DNA of 63,453 nucleotides from Enterovibrio qingdaonensis (GTDB lineage: Bacteria; Pseudomonadota; Gammaproteobacteria; Enterobacterales; Vibrionaceae). This document shows, piece after piece, positions 50,847-63,453 of the stretch (the first letter of the stretch is position 1; each line of letters begins with the position of its first letter). Location of the stretch: contig NZ_JAJUBB010000027.1 of assembly GCF_028683135.1 (NCBI RefSeq), positions 1-63,453 of the forward strand, read 5' to 3'. The notes beneath the pieces are model-generated. The model made no database searches, was not told where the DNA came from, and worked only from the letters and a program-made list of their open reading frames with translations. Position numbers and translations under genes: made by a program.

Positions 50847-52211
50847 TTATTTACCGATACAAAAGGAACTGAAGATCCTGCCAAGAAGATCATCAGAGCT
50901 GAACTCTCCGGTGATCTCACTCAAGTATTGCTGAGCGATGCGAAGCTCTTCAGCCAAGATCTCTCCGGCCATATAGCCTTCAAGTTGATCTTTACCGGTA
51001 TTAAGATGGTTTGCAGCGGAATCAAGCGCTTCTAAATGACGACGTCTTGCCATAAAACCGCCTTCTGTTGCGCCTGAAAAGCCCATACAGTCTTTTAGAT
51101 GGTCACGCAGGGCATCGACGCCTTTACCTGTTTTGGCACTTAGACGAATCAAGGTAGGTTGGCTGGCGTGGCAAATTCCAAGTGTTTCACCGGTAACGTC
51201 TGCTTTATTACGGATAACGGTCATGCCGATATTGGCAGGAAGGCGATCAATAAACTCTGGCCAAATTTCTTCAGGGGATGTGGCTTCTGTGGTGGTGCCA
51301 TCAACCATAAATAAGACGCGATCTGCTTGTGTTATTTCGTCCCAAGCGCGTTCAATGCCGATACGTTCAACTTCATCAGACGCATCACGAAGGCCTGCGG
51401 TATCGATAATATGTAGCGGCATGCCATCGATATGGATATGTTCGCGCAGGACGTCGCGAGTGGTACCAGCGATATCAGTTACGATGGCACTGTCCTTGCC
51501 AGACAGGGCATTTAGCAGGCTTGATTTACCTGCATTTGGACGACCTGCAATAACGACTTTCATGCCTTCACGCATGATTGCACCTTGGTTTGCCGTTTTT
51601 CGAACTTCTGACAACGAAGCGATAATGGCATCAAGATCCGTAGATACTTTGCCGTCAGAGAGAAAATCAATTTCTTCATCAGGAAAATCTATTGCGGCTT
51701 CTACATACATTCGCAAGTAAATGAGTGACTCCACCAGCGAATTTACTTTCGTGGAAAACGCACCCTGCAAGCTTTGAAGCGCACTTTTTGCAGCTTGCTC
51801 TGAGCTCGCATCAATCAAATCTGCGATCGCTTCTGCTTGTGCCAAATCGAGTTTATCGTTGAGGAAAGCACGTTCAGAAAATTCACCGGGACGCGCGGTG
51901 CGGACACCGTCAATGTCCAGAATACGCTTGATCAGCATATCCATGATAACCGGGCCACCGTGGCCTTGAAGCTCTAAAACGTCTTCGCCAGTGAAGGAGT
52001 TTGGTGCTTGGAAGTACAGCGCAATGCCTTGGTCCAAAGCATTGCCTTCGCTATCTTTAAAGGGCAGGTACTCTGCGCGACGGACAGGTAACTCTCGTCC
52101 CGTAACGGCTTTGGCTACCTCGATGGCTTTAGGGCCAGATACGCGAATGATGCCAACGCCACCGCGACCGGGCGGCGTCGCCTGCGCAACAATAGTGTCA
52201 GTGTGAGTCAT
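50847..52211 (-). CDS. mnmE: tRNA modification GTPase MnmE
   Basis: MnmE (TrmE, 454 aa) works with MnmG on wobble uridines. It has an N-terminal tetrahydrofolate-binding domain ([21 protein letters not shown] region), a GTPase domain inserted in a helical domain (G1 [11 protein letters not shown] near 223, G2 DIAGTTRD near 246, G3 DTAGLRD near 270), and the catalytic C-terminal CIGK. Its partner mnmG lies on the other side of oriC. Confidence 0.98.
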   Translation of the reverse strand: MTHTDTIVAQATPPGRGGVGIIRVSGPKAIEVAKAVTGRELPVRRAEYLPFKDSEGNALDQGIALYFQAPNSFTGEDVLELQGHGGPVIMDMLIKRILDIDGVRTARPGEFSERAFLNDKLDLAQAEAIADLIDASSEQAAKSALQSLQGAFSTKVNSLVESLIYLRMYVEAAIDFPDEEIDFLSDGKVSTDLDAIIASLSEVRKTANQGAIMREGMKVVIAGRPNAGKSSLLNALSGKDSAIVTDIAGTTRDVLREHIHIDGMPLHIIDTAGLRDASDEVERIGIERAWDEITQADRVLFMVDGTTTEATSPEEIWPEFIDRLPANIGMTVIRNKADVTGETLGICHASQPTLIRLSAKTGKGVDALRDHLKDCMGFSGATEGGFMARRRHLEALDSAANHLNTGKDQLEGYMAGEILAEELRIAQQYLSEITGEFSSDDLLGRIFSSFCIGK

Positions 52212-52290
52212 GTGGGAATACCTGCTCGTAAATATTGAAGCTAGTGTATACCAAATTTGTGGTTTGGCAGTGTCACGTTCAGAAAGAAGA

Positions 52291-52312
52291 AAGGCGGCCA
52301 GTAGGCCGCCTT
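52291..52312 (-). terminator. Probable terminator of the rpmH-rnpA-yidD-yidC operon
   Basis: AAGGCGGCC (52291-52299) and GGCCGCCTT (52304-52312) form a perfect stem 18 bp after the yidC stop. On the minus strand it is followed by TCTTCTTTCT rather than a pure T-run. Confidence 0.7.
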
Positions 52313-52329
52313 ATTTATATCATTTGCAA

Positions 52330-53949
52330 TTATTTGCGGGTGTGAAGGCCTTTTTTCTCCAGCGCGCGATAAATCAGCGTTTGCTGGATAAGGGTCACAA
52401 TGTTCGATACCAACCAGTACAGAACCAGACCTGCAGGGAACCACAGGAAGAACACGGTGAACATGACAGGCATGAAGTTCATGATCTTCTGCTGCATTGG
52501 GTCAGTCACTGTGCTTGGGCTCATCTTCTGGATCAGGAACATAGACGCACCCATCAGCAATGGCAGCACGTAGTATGGATCCGGTGCTGACAAATCGTGA
52601 ATCCATAGGATAAACGGTGCATGGCGGAGTTCTACCGATTCCATCAGTGCCCAGTAAAGCGCAATGAAGATAGGCATTTGCAGGATAAGAGGAAGACAGC
52701 CACCCAGTGGGTTCACTTTCTCTTTCTTATACAGCTCCATCATTTCCTGGCTCATGCGCTGGCGGTCGTCGCCGATACGCTCGCGCATTTCCTGCAGTTT
52801 TGGTTGCAGAAGGCGCATTTTCGCCATGGAGGTGTACTGCGCTTTGGTCAGTGGGTACATTGCACCACGAACCACGAAGGTCAGAATAATGATTGCCACA
52901 CCCCAGTTACCGACAAAGCCGTGAATGGTTGATAGCAACCAGTGCAGCGGGCTTGCGATAAACCACAACCAACCGTAATCAACAGTCAGGTTTAGGTTCG
53001 GCGCGGTTTTTTCCATTTGATCTTGCAGCTTTGGACCTACCCACAATGTTGCATCTAGGTTTACAGTAGAACCTGCTGCAATCGTGGTTGTTGGGTAGCG
53101 AACACCGATAAAGCCTTGGCCGTTTGCGGTGCGAGTAAACAGGTTCACGTCAGTTTGATCACGCGGTACCCATGCTGCCACAAAGTAGTGCTGCATCATT
53201 GCAGCCCAGCCGTCTTTCGAGATAGTCAGGTTCAGGTTTCTGTCCTTCATATCGTCGAAGCTGTATTTTTCGTATTTTGCATCGTCAGCTGAATACACAC
53301 CACCACGATAAGTAGGCATGGTCAGGCTGCCGCCATCATCCAACAGATTTTGTTTTAGCTGAGCGTACATCTGAACTGATGCAGACTTATCGCTTTGGTT
53401 GTCGATAGTGTAATCAACATCCACAGCGTAGCTATCACGCTTCAAGATAAAGGTTTTGGTATAGGTGATGCCGTCTTTCGTTACGCTCAAAGGAACACGC
53501 AACTCTTTTTGTCCATCAGCCAGCGTGAAGTCAGTGCCATTGGCACTAAATTGCGCTCGGCCATCCAAGGTATCGATGCCGTTAGGACCAATTAGGCCAC
53601 TTTGTGCAACGAAGGTATGGTTTGGCTGGTTTTTCAAAAGAACAAATTTGTCTTCAGAACCGAATTCAGCATCGTATTTGTTCAGCTCAGCGCGAACAAT
53701 GTCACCGCCTTGTGTATCAACGGTCAAAGTCAGCACATCACTTTTCAGGGTGATCAGCTTGTTAGAGACAGAATCCTGCGTCAGAGGCTGAGTCGCTTCT
53801 GAACCAACAGGGACATCACCACTGTGTTGTGCTTGCTGTGTAACGCCCTGACCCTGTGGTTGAGGGTTGGTTGTTTCGTTCCAGTTGAGGTACAACATGA
53901 ACGATACAAACATAAGGGCAATCAACAGAATATTACGTTGAGAATCCAT
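52330..53949 (-). CDS. yidC: Membrane protein insertase YidC
   Basis: YidC (539 aa) inserts proteins such as the Fo c subunit into the inner membrane, alone or with SecYEG. It has an N-terminal membrane helix ([18 protein letters not shown]), a large periplasmic beta domain (about residues 60-330), and a five-helix Oxa1 core with [16 protein letters not shown] and the C-terminal region [21 protein letters not shown]. It lies 2 bp after yidD. Confidence 0.98.
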   Translation of the reverse strand: MDSQRNILLIALMFVSFMLYLNWNETTNPQPQGQGVTQQAQHSGDVPVGSEATQPLTQDSVSNKLITLKSDVLTLTVDTQGGDIVRAELNKYDAEFGSEDKFVLLKNQPNHTFVAQSGLIGPNGIDTLDGRAQFSANGTDFTLADGQKELRVPLSVTKDGITYTKTFILKRDSYAVDVDYTIDNQSDKSASVQMYAQLKQNLLDDGGSLTMPTYRGGVYSADDAKYEKYSFDDMKDRNLNLTISKDGWAAMMQHYFVAAWVPRDQTDVNLFTRTANGQGFIGVRYPTTTIAAGSTVNLDATLWVGPKLQDQMEKTAPNLNLTVDYGWLWFIASPLHWLLSTIHGFVGNWGVAIIILTFVVRGAMYPLTKAQYTSMAKMRLLQPKLQEMRERIGDDRQRMSQEMMELYKKEKVNPLGGCLPLILQMPIFIALYWALMESVELRHAPFILWIHDLSAPDPYYVLPLLMGASMFLIQKMSPSTVTDPMQQKIMNFMPVMFTVFFLWFPAGLVLYWLVSNIVTLIQQTLIYRALEKKGLHTRK

Positions 53950-53951
53950 TG

Positions 53952-54212
53952 TTAATTGTCTCGATTATTAGGATGATGCGGGGGTACAGGATCGTACCCA
54001 CCATGATTTAGAGGATGGCATTTTAATAAACGTTTGCCTGCTAACCAACATCCTTTTACCACACCGTGACAATTGACCGCTTCTATGGCGTATTGGGAGC
54101 ATGTCGGCGTAAAACGACAGCGAGGCCCGAGAAGAGGGCTGATGAAGAGTTGGTAACCGCGAAACAGTCCAGTGACTATTTTTTTCGCGGCGGTCGTGAC
54201 AAACGTTGCCAT
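53952..54212 (-). CDS. yidD: Membrane protein insertion efficiency factor YidD
   Basis: YidD (86 aa) assists YidC-dependent insertion and lies on the inner face of the membrane. An amphipathic N-terminus is followed by the signature [20 protein letters not shown] and by [20 protein letters not shown]; the three cysteines are conserved. It overlaps the end of rnpA by 37 bp in another frame, a conserved arrangement. Confidence 0.95.
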   Translation of the reverse strand: MATFVTTAAKKIVTGLFRGYQLFISPLLGPRCRFTPTCSQYAIEAVNCHGVVKGCWLAGKRLLKCHPLNHGGYDPVPPHHPNNRDN

Positions 54213-54535
54213 AACTTATCAAGCAGCGCGCTCAATTCTTCGTTACTGAGCTCATTCGCACTTTTCTTCGCAATCACAACAAAATCTTTCGCTGGCAGCG
54301 AGTGCTGACGCAGACGAAAACTTTCACGAACGAGACGTTTAAAACGGTTTCGGTCGACGGCAAGTTTGATTTGTTTTTTTGGCACAGCCTGACCTAATCG
54401 TGGTCGGTCAAGAGTGTTATTGCGGGCAAGAATAGTTAAGTGTGGTGAGCCAGCGCGATGAGGTTGCTGGAAGACAGAGTTGAAATGTTCGGGAGTTAAC
54501 AGACGTAACTCCCGAGAAAAAGCTAGCTTATTCAC
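54176..54535 (-). CDS. rnpA: Ribonuclease P protein component
   Basis: RnpA (119 aa) is the basic cofactor of the RNase P ribozyme that cuts tRNA 5' leaders. The signature is [19 protein letters not shown] near residue 58. The start is GTG (54533-54535), reading [18 protein letters not shown], as in many rnpA genes. It lies 16 bp after rpmH, in the universal rpmH-rnpA-yidD-yidC order. Confidence 0.96.
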   Translation of the reverse strand: MNKLAFSRELRLLTPEHFNSVFQQPHRAGSPHLTILARNNTLDRPRLGQAVPKKQIKLAVDRNRFKRLVRESFRLRQHSLPAKDFVVIAKKSANELSNEELSALLDKLWQRLSRPPRKK

Positions 54536-54551
54536 TAATAATCACTAGGGA

Positions 54552-54686
54552 TTATTTTGAAAGCTTGCTACGGCCTTTCGCACGGCGAGCGGCAATAACC
54601 TTACGGCCGTTCTTAGTTGCCATGCGCGCACGGAAACCGTGAGTGCGCTTACGCTTTAGAACGGAAGGTTGAAAAGTGCGTTTCAT
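54552..54686 (-). CDS. rpmH: 50S ribosomal protein L34
   Basis: L34 is a 44 aa, very basic protein. The ORF starts [18 protein letters not shown] and ends AKGRSKLSK, matching bacterial L34 along its whole length. The ribosome-binding site is AAGGTAG, 5 nt before the ATG. It is the first gene of the minus-strand operon that ends with yidC, and is divergent from dnaA. Confidence 0.97.
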   Translation of the reverse strand: MKRTFQPSVLKRKRTHGFRARMATKNGRKVIAARRAKGRSKLSK

Positions 54687-54833
54687 GGTTTCTACCTTAT
54701 TACTGATCAGTTTTTAGGTTTGTTAACCCGACGTGGGACAAAGTCCGACGCCTCTCAACAAAGAGGGCGGATTGTAATCACTGACTGAGTTCTAGTCAAT
54801 GTTAAAACGATATTCCGCTCTCTTGGGCGCGCA

Positions 54834-54861
54834 ATTATACGTGGTCAATTGACAAGCGCAA
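54834..54861 (-). promoter_or_regulatory. Promoter of the rpmH operon
   Basis: On the minus strand TTGCGC (54856-54861), a 16 bp spacer and TATAAT (54834-54839) are followed by TGCGCGCCC, a G+C-rich discriminator expected for a ribosomal protein gene. The leader to rpmH would be about 140 nt. Confidence 0.7.
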
Positions 54862-55219
54862 GGATCCTTTTGCGATCTTATACACTTTAGCCTGTGATTT
54901 ATGTGTGTATTGTAGGTGGATTGAGGTTGGATAAGTGTTGCTTATCCTATTTGTCGCAAAAATTTCATGAAAAGATCGGTCATGAAAAGCAGTGGAACGA
55001 AACGCAACTATTTGTGACGTTCTTTGCACAAATATTGTCTGAGTTCGAATAATTCTGTGAGTAAGTGGGGTGTTACTTGTGCTGATCACGGGGTTTTTTG
55101 TGCGATCTGTGTGTATAACTACGATCTTATTCACTGCAAAAGGGATCTTGTCGCTAGCGATCCTTGCCGTAGAAGTATAAAATTACTTCCCTTTTCATTA
55201 TTCGAGTGTGGAGTCAGAC
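54862..55219. promoter_or_regulatory. dnaA regulatory region with DnaA boxes and GATC cluster
   Basis: The rpmH-dnaA gap is 533 bp. Its dnaA-proximal part has a perfect DnaA box (TTATACACA, on the minus strand at 55110-55118) and two single-mismatch boxes, TTATACACT (54878-54886) and TTATTCACT (55127-55135). Eight GATC sites lie at 54863, 54874, 54974, 55084, 55104, 55123, 55144 and 55159. A possible -10, TATAAA, is at 55176-55181, with no clear -35. DnaA autorepression and SeqA sequestration of this promoter are likely, as in E. coli. Confidence 0.75.
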
Positions 55220-56608
55220 GTGTCATCTTCGCTTTGGTTGCAGTGCCTTCAGCGCCTTCAAGAGGATCTACCTGCGACAGAATTTAGCATGTGGGTTCGA
55301 CCGCTTCAGGCGGAGTTAAATGACAATACCCTGACTTTATTCGCGCCTAACCGTTTTGTGTTGGACTGGGTGCGCGATAAGTACATTAACAGTATCAATA
55401 ACTTACTGAATGAGTTTTGTGGTACTGACGTGCCAATGTTGCGCTTTGAAGTGGGCAGTAAACCTGTTGCACCGATAGCGCCACCTGCTCCACCTGTGTC
55501 ACCAGCCCCGGTTGCGCCTGCCGCAAAGCCAACTGCTGGACGTACATGGGAACCCGCACCTTCGCCAGTTCAGTCTGACGTTAATCACCGCTCGAATGTG
55601 AACCCGAAACACAAGTTCACGAACTTTGTTGAAGGTAAGTCAAACCAACTTGCACTCGCCGCGGCGCGCCAAGTTGCTGATAACCCTGGTGCGGCGTATA
55701 ACCCTTTATTCCTTTATGGTGGTACGGGTTTAGGTAAAACTCACCTTTTGCATGCGGTTGGCAATGCCATCAGCGATCGCAAGGTGGATGCCCGCGTCGT
55801 CTACATGCATTCTGAGCGCTTTGTTCAGGACATGGTTAAAGCCCTGCAGAATAACCAAATTGAAGAATTCAAACGCTACTACCGTAGTGTTGATGCATTG
55901 CTGATCGATGACATCCAATTTTTTGCGAATAAAGAACGATCGCAAGAAGAGTTTTTCCATACCTTTAACGCGTTGCTTGAAGGTAACCAGCAAATCATCC
56001 TGACGTCAGATCGCTATCCAAAAGAGATTAATGGGGTAGAAGATCGCCTCAAGTCGCGTTTTGGTTGGGGCTTAACCGTTGCGATCGAGCCACCAGAACT
56101 CGAAACGCGCGTTGCAATTTTGATGAAAAAGGCGGAAGACCATAATATTCGCTTGCCCGATGAAGTGGCATTTTTCATTGCTAAACGCCTGCGTTCAAAT
56201 GTTCGTGAACTCGAAGGTGCGCTTAACCGCGTGATAGCGAACGCTAACTTCACTGGTCGAGCCATTACCATTGATTTTGTTCGAGAGGCACTGCGCGACC
56301 TGCTAGCATTGCAGGAAAAGTTGGTGACCATCGACAACATTCAGAAAACCGTGGCGGAATACTACAAAATCAAGATGGCGGACTTGCTGTCTAAACGTCG
56401 TAGTCGCTCAGTGGCACGTCCTCGTCAGGTGGCGATGGCATTGTCAAAAGAGCTGACCAACCATAGCTTGCCGGAAATTGGTGATGCATTTGGTGGTCGC
56501 GATCATACTACGGTACTTCACGCATGCAGAAAAATTGAACAGCTGCGCGAAGAAAGCCACGATATAAAAGAAGATTATTCAAACCTGATCCGGACTCTGT
56601 CGTCTTAA
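55220..56608 (+). CDS. dnaA: Chromosomal replication initiator DnaA
   Basis: DnaA (462 aa) binds DnaA boxes and opens oriC. Domain I (1-85) contains [17 protein letters not shown]; a Pro/Ala linker follows (about 88-110); the AAA+ domain has Walker [14 protein letters not shown] near residue 172 and Walker B LLIDDIQF near 232; the DNA-binding domain IV ends with [15 protein letters not shown] near 430. The start is GTG at 55220 with GGAG 7 nt upstream, giving [14 protein letters not shown]; a GTG 12 bp upstream is in frame but foreign to the family. dnaN follows after 1 bp. Confidence 0.98.
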   Translation: MSSSLWLQCLQRLQEDLPATEFSMWVRPLQAELNDNTLTLFAPNRFVLDWVRDKYINSINNLLNEFCGTDVPMLRFEVGSKPVAPIAPPAPPVSPAPVAPAAKPTAGRTWEPAPSPVQSDVNHRSNVNPKHKFTNFVEGKSNQLALAAARQVADNPGAAYNPLFLYGGTGLGKTHLLHAVGNAISDRKVDARVVYMHSERFVQDMVKALQNNQIEEFKRYYRSVDALLIDDIQFFANKERSQEEFFHTFNALLEGNQQIILTSDRYPKEINGVEDRLKSRFGWGLTVAIEPPELETRVAILMKKAEDHNIRLPDEVAFFIAKRLRSNVRELEGALNRVIANANFTGRAITIDFVREALRDLLALQEKLVTIDNIQKTVAEYYKIKMADLLSKRRSRSVARPRQVAMALSKELTNHSLPEIGDAFGGRDHTTVLHACRKIEQLREESHDIKEDYSNLIRTLSS

Positions 56609-56609
56609 T

Positions 56610-57710
56610 ATGAAATTTACTCTAACTCGTGACCAATTTTTAAAACCCCTGCAGCAGGTTTCTGGTGCACTAGGGGGACGACCAACGCTGCCTATCCTTG
56701 GAAATATCCTTCTCCAAGTTCAGTCCGGCCAGTTGTCCATGACATGTACAGACTTAGAAGTGGAATTGATTGCTGCTTTGCCACTTGATGGCGACTCTCA
56801 AGACGGCGCAGTAACCGTACCCTCACGCAAATTTTTAGATATTTGCCGTGGCCTAAATGACAGTTCGCCAATCCAGTTTTCGCTGGAAGGTGACCGTGCT
56901 GTTATTCGCTCAGGTCGAAGCCGTTTTACGTTATCTACGTTGCCAGCGGCAGATTTCCCGAATATCGAAGACTGGCAGAGCACCGTTGAATTCACGTTAC
57001 CGCAAGGAAAGTTGCGCCATTTAATTGAAAGCACTGCTTTTTCAATGGCAAACCAGGACGTGAGATATTTCTTGAACGGTATGTTGCTTGAAACTGACGG
57101 AACGACACTGCGCTCGGTTGCAACAGACGGACACCGTATGGCTGTCGGTATTACAGAGCTTGATAGTGAACTGGCTAACCAGCAAGTTATCGTTCCGCGT
57201 AAAGGCGTGACTGAATTGATGCGTCTTTTGGATCAGCCTGATGCGCCGGTTACCATTCAAATCGGCAGTGCCAACATTCGCGCCCAGGTTAACCAGTTTA
57301 TCTTTACGTCAAAATTGGTTGATGGCCGTTTCCCAGATTATCGCCGTGTGATGCCGCAGTCATCAAACAAAATCATGGAAGCGGATTGTGATGAATTGCG
57401 TCAAGCATTCGCGCGCGCAGCCATTTTGTCGAATGAGAAATTCCGCGGTGTACGTCTTAATGTCAGTGCGGGTCAGTTACGTATTTCTGCGCATAACCCT
57501 GAACAGGAAGAAGCGGAAGAGTTTGTTGATGTAAATTATGACGGTGAAGATCTCGAAATTGGGTTCAACGTCAGCTACGTCCTTGATGTGTTGAATACAC
57601 TCAAATGCGACCAAGTCCGTTTTTCGATGACAGATGGTACGGCAAGTACACTGGTTGAAGATTGTAACAGTGAAGACGCCATGTACGTGGTGATGCCAAT
57701 TCGACTGTAA
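56610..57710 (+). CDS. dnaN: DNA polymerase III beta clamp
   Basis: DnaN (366 aa) is the ring-shaped sliding clamp that tethers Pol III. It starts [21 protein letters not shown] and ends MYVVMPIRL, both standard; only the ends are needed to recognise it. Three repeated clamp domains of about 120 residues are evident by length and pattern. The start is 1 bp after the dnaA stop, and recF follows after 1 bp, so all three are one operon. Confidence 0.98.
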   Translation: MKFTLTRDQFLKPLQQVSGALGGRPTLPILGNILLQVQSGQLSMTCTDLEVELIAALPLDGDSQDGAVTVPSRKFLDICRGLNDSSPIQFSLEGDRAVIRSGRSRFTLSTLPAADFPNIEDWQSTVEFTLPQGKLRHLIESTAFSMANQDVRYFLNGMLLETDGTTLRSVATDGHRMAVGITELDSELANQQVIVPRKGVTELMRLLDQPDAPVTIQIGSANIRAQVNQFIFTSKLVDGRFPDYRRVMPQSSNKIMEADCDELRQAFARAAILSNEKFRGVRLNVSAGQLRISAHNPEQEEAEEFVDVNYDGEDLEIGFNVSYVLDVLNTLKCDQVRFSMTDGTASTLVEDCNSEDAMYVVMPIRL

Positions 57711-57711
57711 A

Positions 57712-61225
<3,514 letters not shown>

Positions 61226-61255
61226 TCACGTTCCGCTACGTAAATTCTGAGTATC

Positions 61256-61282
61256 AAACGCCGCATTAGCGGCGTTTTTTTT
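61256..61282 (+). terminator. Terminator after gyrB
   Basis: AAACGCCGC (61256-61264) pairs perfectly with GCGGCGTTT (61269-61277) around ATTA, followed by TTTTT. Confidence 0.92.
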
Positions 61283-61306
61283 ACGTAGCGCAACCTTACT
61301 GTTTAA

Positions 61307-61867
61307 CTATATGATTTTATTAATTTTAAAGTCGGTAAGGATGGCGCGTTCTAGCTGGTGGTGTAGAGGAAGAAGCGGATTGTTGTAAGACGCCATGTTT
61401 TCTTCTAACTCTCGCGGCGTTTTTACTAGCACGTGATTCATGCCTTCACATCGTGTGACTCTGGCACGCTCACCGAGTGCTTCTCTAAATATCTCACCGT
61501 TTTCTGCCCCGACTTGAATATCATTGTCACCCTGAATGACATGGACAGTTTGATTAAGCGACTTAGCAATTCTCGTTGGATCGATAAAAAAGCACGAGGC
61601 TAAGTAGGGAATGGCTGAAGGTCGAAACATCATTTCAATGTGTTTGTTAGGATAGGTAAGTGCTTCACCATTCTTGATACTTTCCAACGCTACCTCAACA
61701 TCATCGGCAAAGTGGGGAGCTCTCTCTCGGTATTGTCGAATCAGCGTTTCGCTCATAGGTTTTGCAGGAGTTGCTACCAGTACGAGTTTGTCTACTTGCA
61801 TCTTTTGCGCTGCCAAAAGGGCGAGAATGCCACCTTCGCGATGGCCGATAAGATTGATGTGAGCATG
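61307..61867 (-). pseudogene. 5'-truncated alpha/beta hydrolase remnant
   Basis: The open frame begins directly after an in-frame TAG (61868-61870) with HAHINLIGHREGGILALLAAQ, which is the nucleophile-elbow region found about 100 residues into alpha/beta hydrolases. The elbow reads GHREGG where G-H-S-x-G-G is usual, so the catalytic Ser is replaced by Arg (CGC for AGC, one base). The rest is well preserved to the end, including the late histidine in GMNHVLVK near the C-terminus. No N-terminal half can be found in any frame upstream, only 138 bp before avtA. It could produce a short peptide from a TTG at 61816, but as a hydrolase it is dead. Confidence 0.75.
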
Positions 61868-61927
61868 CTAAACGAGAGGGGTGTCGAACGTCTTTCTTAC
61901 GAACTAATCCTTTTATAACCTTAAAAG

Positions 61928-61955
61928 GAAAAGCCAGTTGTTTGCACAATTGGCT
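61928..61955 (-). terminator. Probable terminator of avtA
   Basis: On the minus strand AGCCAATTG pairs with CAACTGGCT (one G:U) around TGCAAA, followed by TTTTCCTTTT. It lies about 45 bp after the avtA stop codon. Confidence 0.7.
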
Positions 61956-61984
61956 TAGAGATCTTTAGGAGTTAATGCTTCAAA

Positions 61985-62000
61985 TGTTTCACGTGAAACA
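61985..62000. promoter_or_regulatory. parS: parS site (perfect consensus)
   Basis: TGTTTCACGTGAAACA is the exact 16 bp palindromic parS sequence bound by ParB across bacteria. It lies directly beside the avtA stop codon, about 13 kb from oriC and 16 kb from the parAB genes in this window. Confidence 0.95.
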
Positions 62001-63251
62001 TTAGCTTTCGTTGTACGCGCGCTCGACTTCCTCAGCAAGAATCGCAATGCCTTTTTCGATCTTATCGTCGTCTTGAACATAGTTCATGCGAAGGCACTGA
62101 TGGGTATGGTCCCAATCAAGTTCTGATCCAAAGAAGAAATACTCGCCCGGAACAATCAGCAGGCCTCGCTGTTTCAATCGCGCATACAGTTCTTTGGTGG
62201 TAATAGGAAGCGCATCAAACCACAGCCATAGGAAGATTGCGCCTTCAGGTTTGTGGATTTTGAAGCGCGAGTCGGGGATCGCATCCAGTAGCTTTTGAAC
62301 GGTTCGCTCAGCTTTATCTTGATAGAAAGGCTTAATGACATTTTCGCTCAGTGATAACAAATCACCGGTTTTAATCATCTCAAGTGCAAGGGCTGGGCCT
62401 ACGCCACACGGTGCCAGGCTGACGATACCGTTGATGTTTGTTAGTGATGTGATGATGTCTTCGCGGGCAATGATAATGCCGCAGCGTACACCTGGTAAGC
62501 CGAGTTTCGAGAGGCTCGAACAGAGGATGGTGTTGTCATTCCAAAACGGCTTCACATCTTCAAAGATGATGTTGGGGAAGGGCACGCCATAAGCGTTATC
62601 AATAATAAGCGGGATACCATGCTTGCGTGCAAGCTTATCGAGTTTTTCAATTTCTTCATCAGTCAAAACGTTACCCGTCGGGTTGGTCGGGCGAGATGCA
62701 CAGATAGCTGCAATAGAGTCATCTATCTCCAATGCATCGAAATCGACATGGTATTTAAACTGTCTATTGTCTAATTGGGTAATGGTAGGTTTGAAGCTGG
62801 TGAAGATATCAGGGTCAAGACCTGAGTCGGCATAACCAATGTATTCTGGTGTTAATGGCAGCAGAATTTTCTTAAAACTGCCATCATCGTATAGTCCACC
62901 AAACAAGTTGAAGAGATAAAAGAATGCGCATTGGCTGCCGTTAGTCAGCATGATGTTCTTTGGGGAAATGTTCCACCCCAGTGTTTTGTTCAGCATGTCA
63001 GCCAGTGCGGCGATAAAGTCGGTTTTACCCTGAGGGCCATCATAGTTGGCGAGAGCCGAAACGAGAGAACCATCGTCAAGCATGCGTCGTGTAAGTGCAT
63101 CAAAATGGTTAATCATTTCTGGTATTGCTGCTGGGTTACCACCACCGAGCATGATGGCATTAGGGTTTCTTAGGCCATCATTTAAATCGTCCATCAATTG
63201 AGTAATGCCAGAGTGATGGGAAAATTTGGTGCCGAACTTAGAAAACTGCAT
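62001..63251 (-). CDS. avtA: Valine-pyruvate aminotransferase
   Basis: AvtA (416 aa) is a class I PLP aminotransferase that exchanges amino groups between valine and pyruvate/alanine. It matches E. coli AvtA over its length: RHSGIT-type HHSGITQLMDDLNDGL near residue 13, LGGGNPAAIPEM near 37, SRPTNPTGNV near 200, the PLP lysine in SLSKLGLPGVRCG near 263 and the C-terminal HTHQCLRMNYV. Its role fits the ilv operon in the same window. It is flanked by a parS site at each end. Confidence 0.96.
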   Translation of the reverse strand: MQFSKFGTKFSHHSGITQLMDDLNDGLRNPNAIMLGGGNPAAIPEMINHFDALTRRMLDDGSLVSALANYDGPQGKTDFIAALADMLNKTLGWNISPKNIMLTNGSQCAFFYLFNLFGGLYDDGSFKKILLPLTPEYIGYADSGLDPDIFTSFKPTITQLDNRQFKYHVDFDALEIDDSIAAICASRPTNPTGNVLTDEEIEKLDKLARKHGIPLIIDNAYGVPFPNIIFEDVKPFWNDNTILCSSLSKLGLPGVRCGIIIAREDIITSLTNINGIVSLAPCGVGPALALEMIKTGDLLSLSENVIKPFYQDKAERTVQKLLDAIPDSRFKIHKPEGAIFLWLWFDALPITTKELYARLKQRGLLIVPGEYFFFGSELDWDHTHQCLRMNYVQDDDKIEKGIAILAEEVERAYNES

Positions 63252-63387
63252 GAATGCGTAACCTTATCGCTGTTCAATCCTTGTTGTATTCGCTCCACAA
63301 TACCTTAACCGTTGAGCATTTTGAAACCAATTTCTAGGACATAATTGGTAAGGATAGTTTCGGGTTTTTAAGTACTAAATACTGATG

Positions 63388-63403
63388 TGTTCCACGTGGA
63401 ACA
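63388..63403. promoter_or_regulatory. parS: parS variant site upstream of avtA
   Basis: TGTTCCACGTGGAACA is a perfect palindrome that differs from the parS consensus by one symmetric change in each arm. The same version is used as parS in Pseudomonas. It lies 136 bp upstream of the avtA start codon. The rest of 63252-63453 shows no gene; a partial hairpin arm (AAAGCCCCGC) is cut by the window edge. Confidence 0.85.
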
Positions 63404-63453
63404 TAGGCGGGGGAGATGACGGTTTAGGAGAATAAAAAGCCCCGCATATGCGA

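Noticed and set aside
54835-55134. Minus-strand 99-codon ORF in the rpmH-dnaA gap
   Set aside because: It covers the DnaA boxes and the rpmH promoter, and the peptide resembles no family.
61640-61918. Plus-strand ORFs over the hydrolase remnant
   Set aside because: They are antisense frames of the remnant, with no ribosome-binding site.

Overview
The window is a stretch of ordinary gammaproteobacterial chromosome that contains the replication origin. Gene content and order fit the family Vibrionaceae: ParA/ParB between rsmG and atpI, oriC between mnmG and mioC, a yrdA-aroE-hemF-tsaC cluster beside an rRNA promoter, and LysM-dprA-smg-topoisomerase-zinc-finger next to purEK. The protein sequences resemble Vibrio, Photobacterium, Grimontia and Enterovibrio; I cannot fix the genus. 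There is no phage, transposon, CRISPR array, toxin cassette or other clear island. Nearly every gene is a recognisable core gene.

Layout from left to right. (1) 1-300: tandem minus-strand rRNA P1/P2 promoters, so an rrn operon lies just outside the left edge. (2) 320-10217: yrdA, then on the minus strand tsaC-hemF-aroE-DUF1488; purEK under a PurR box; minus-strand LysM protein-dprA-smg-zinc-finger protein; then def-fmt on the plus strand. (3) 10283-17210: rsmB-trkA-trkH (16S rRNA methylation and K+ uptake), a hemolysin III-family membrane protein, a SpoOM-like protein and an active-looking diguanylate cyclase. (4) 17420-23973: an unrecognised 57-codon gene, yihD, ccoG, srkA-dsbA, an acyltransferase and comM. 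(5) 24183-30707: the complete ilvL-G-M-E-D-A operon with a leader peptide and attenuator that can be read base by base. (6) 30743-31733: two paralogous small XRE-type regulators. (7) 32039-37113: glmS with a GlmR-like DeoR regulator, seven tRNA genes and glmU; glmS and glmU both serve UDP-GlcNAc synthesis. (8) 37324-44273: the atpIBEFHAGDC operon for F1Fo ATP synthase. (9) 44459-48690: parB, parA, rsmG and mnmG. (10) 48691-49120: oriC, with GATC-rich AT repeats and DnaA boxes. (11) 49112-54686: mioC, a membrane protein with a degenerate GGDEF domain, mnmE, yidC, yidD, rnpA and rpmH. (12) 55220-61225: dnaA-dnaN-recF-gyrB. (13) 61307-63453: a 5'-truncated hydrolase remnant, avtA, and two parS sites, with a third parS-like site inside recF.

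Replication initiation (oriC, dnaA, dnaN), segregation (parA, parB, parS), membrane energetics and protein insertion (atp, yidC), translation (rpmH, rnpA, mnmE, mnmG, rsmG, tRNAs, def, fmt, rsmB) and branched-chain amino acid synthesis (ilv, avtA) are all clustered near the origin. The most informative items beyond routine annotation are the parS cluster, the ilv attenuator, the catalytically impaired GGDEF protein beside oriC, the duplicated XRE regulators, the orphan 57-codon gene and the hydrolase remnant. I did not find a convincing new multi-gene system.
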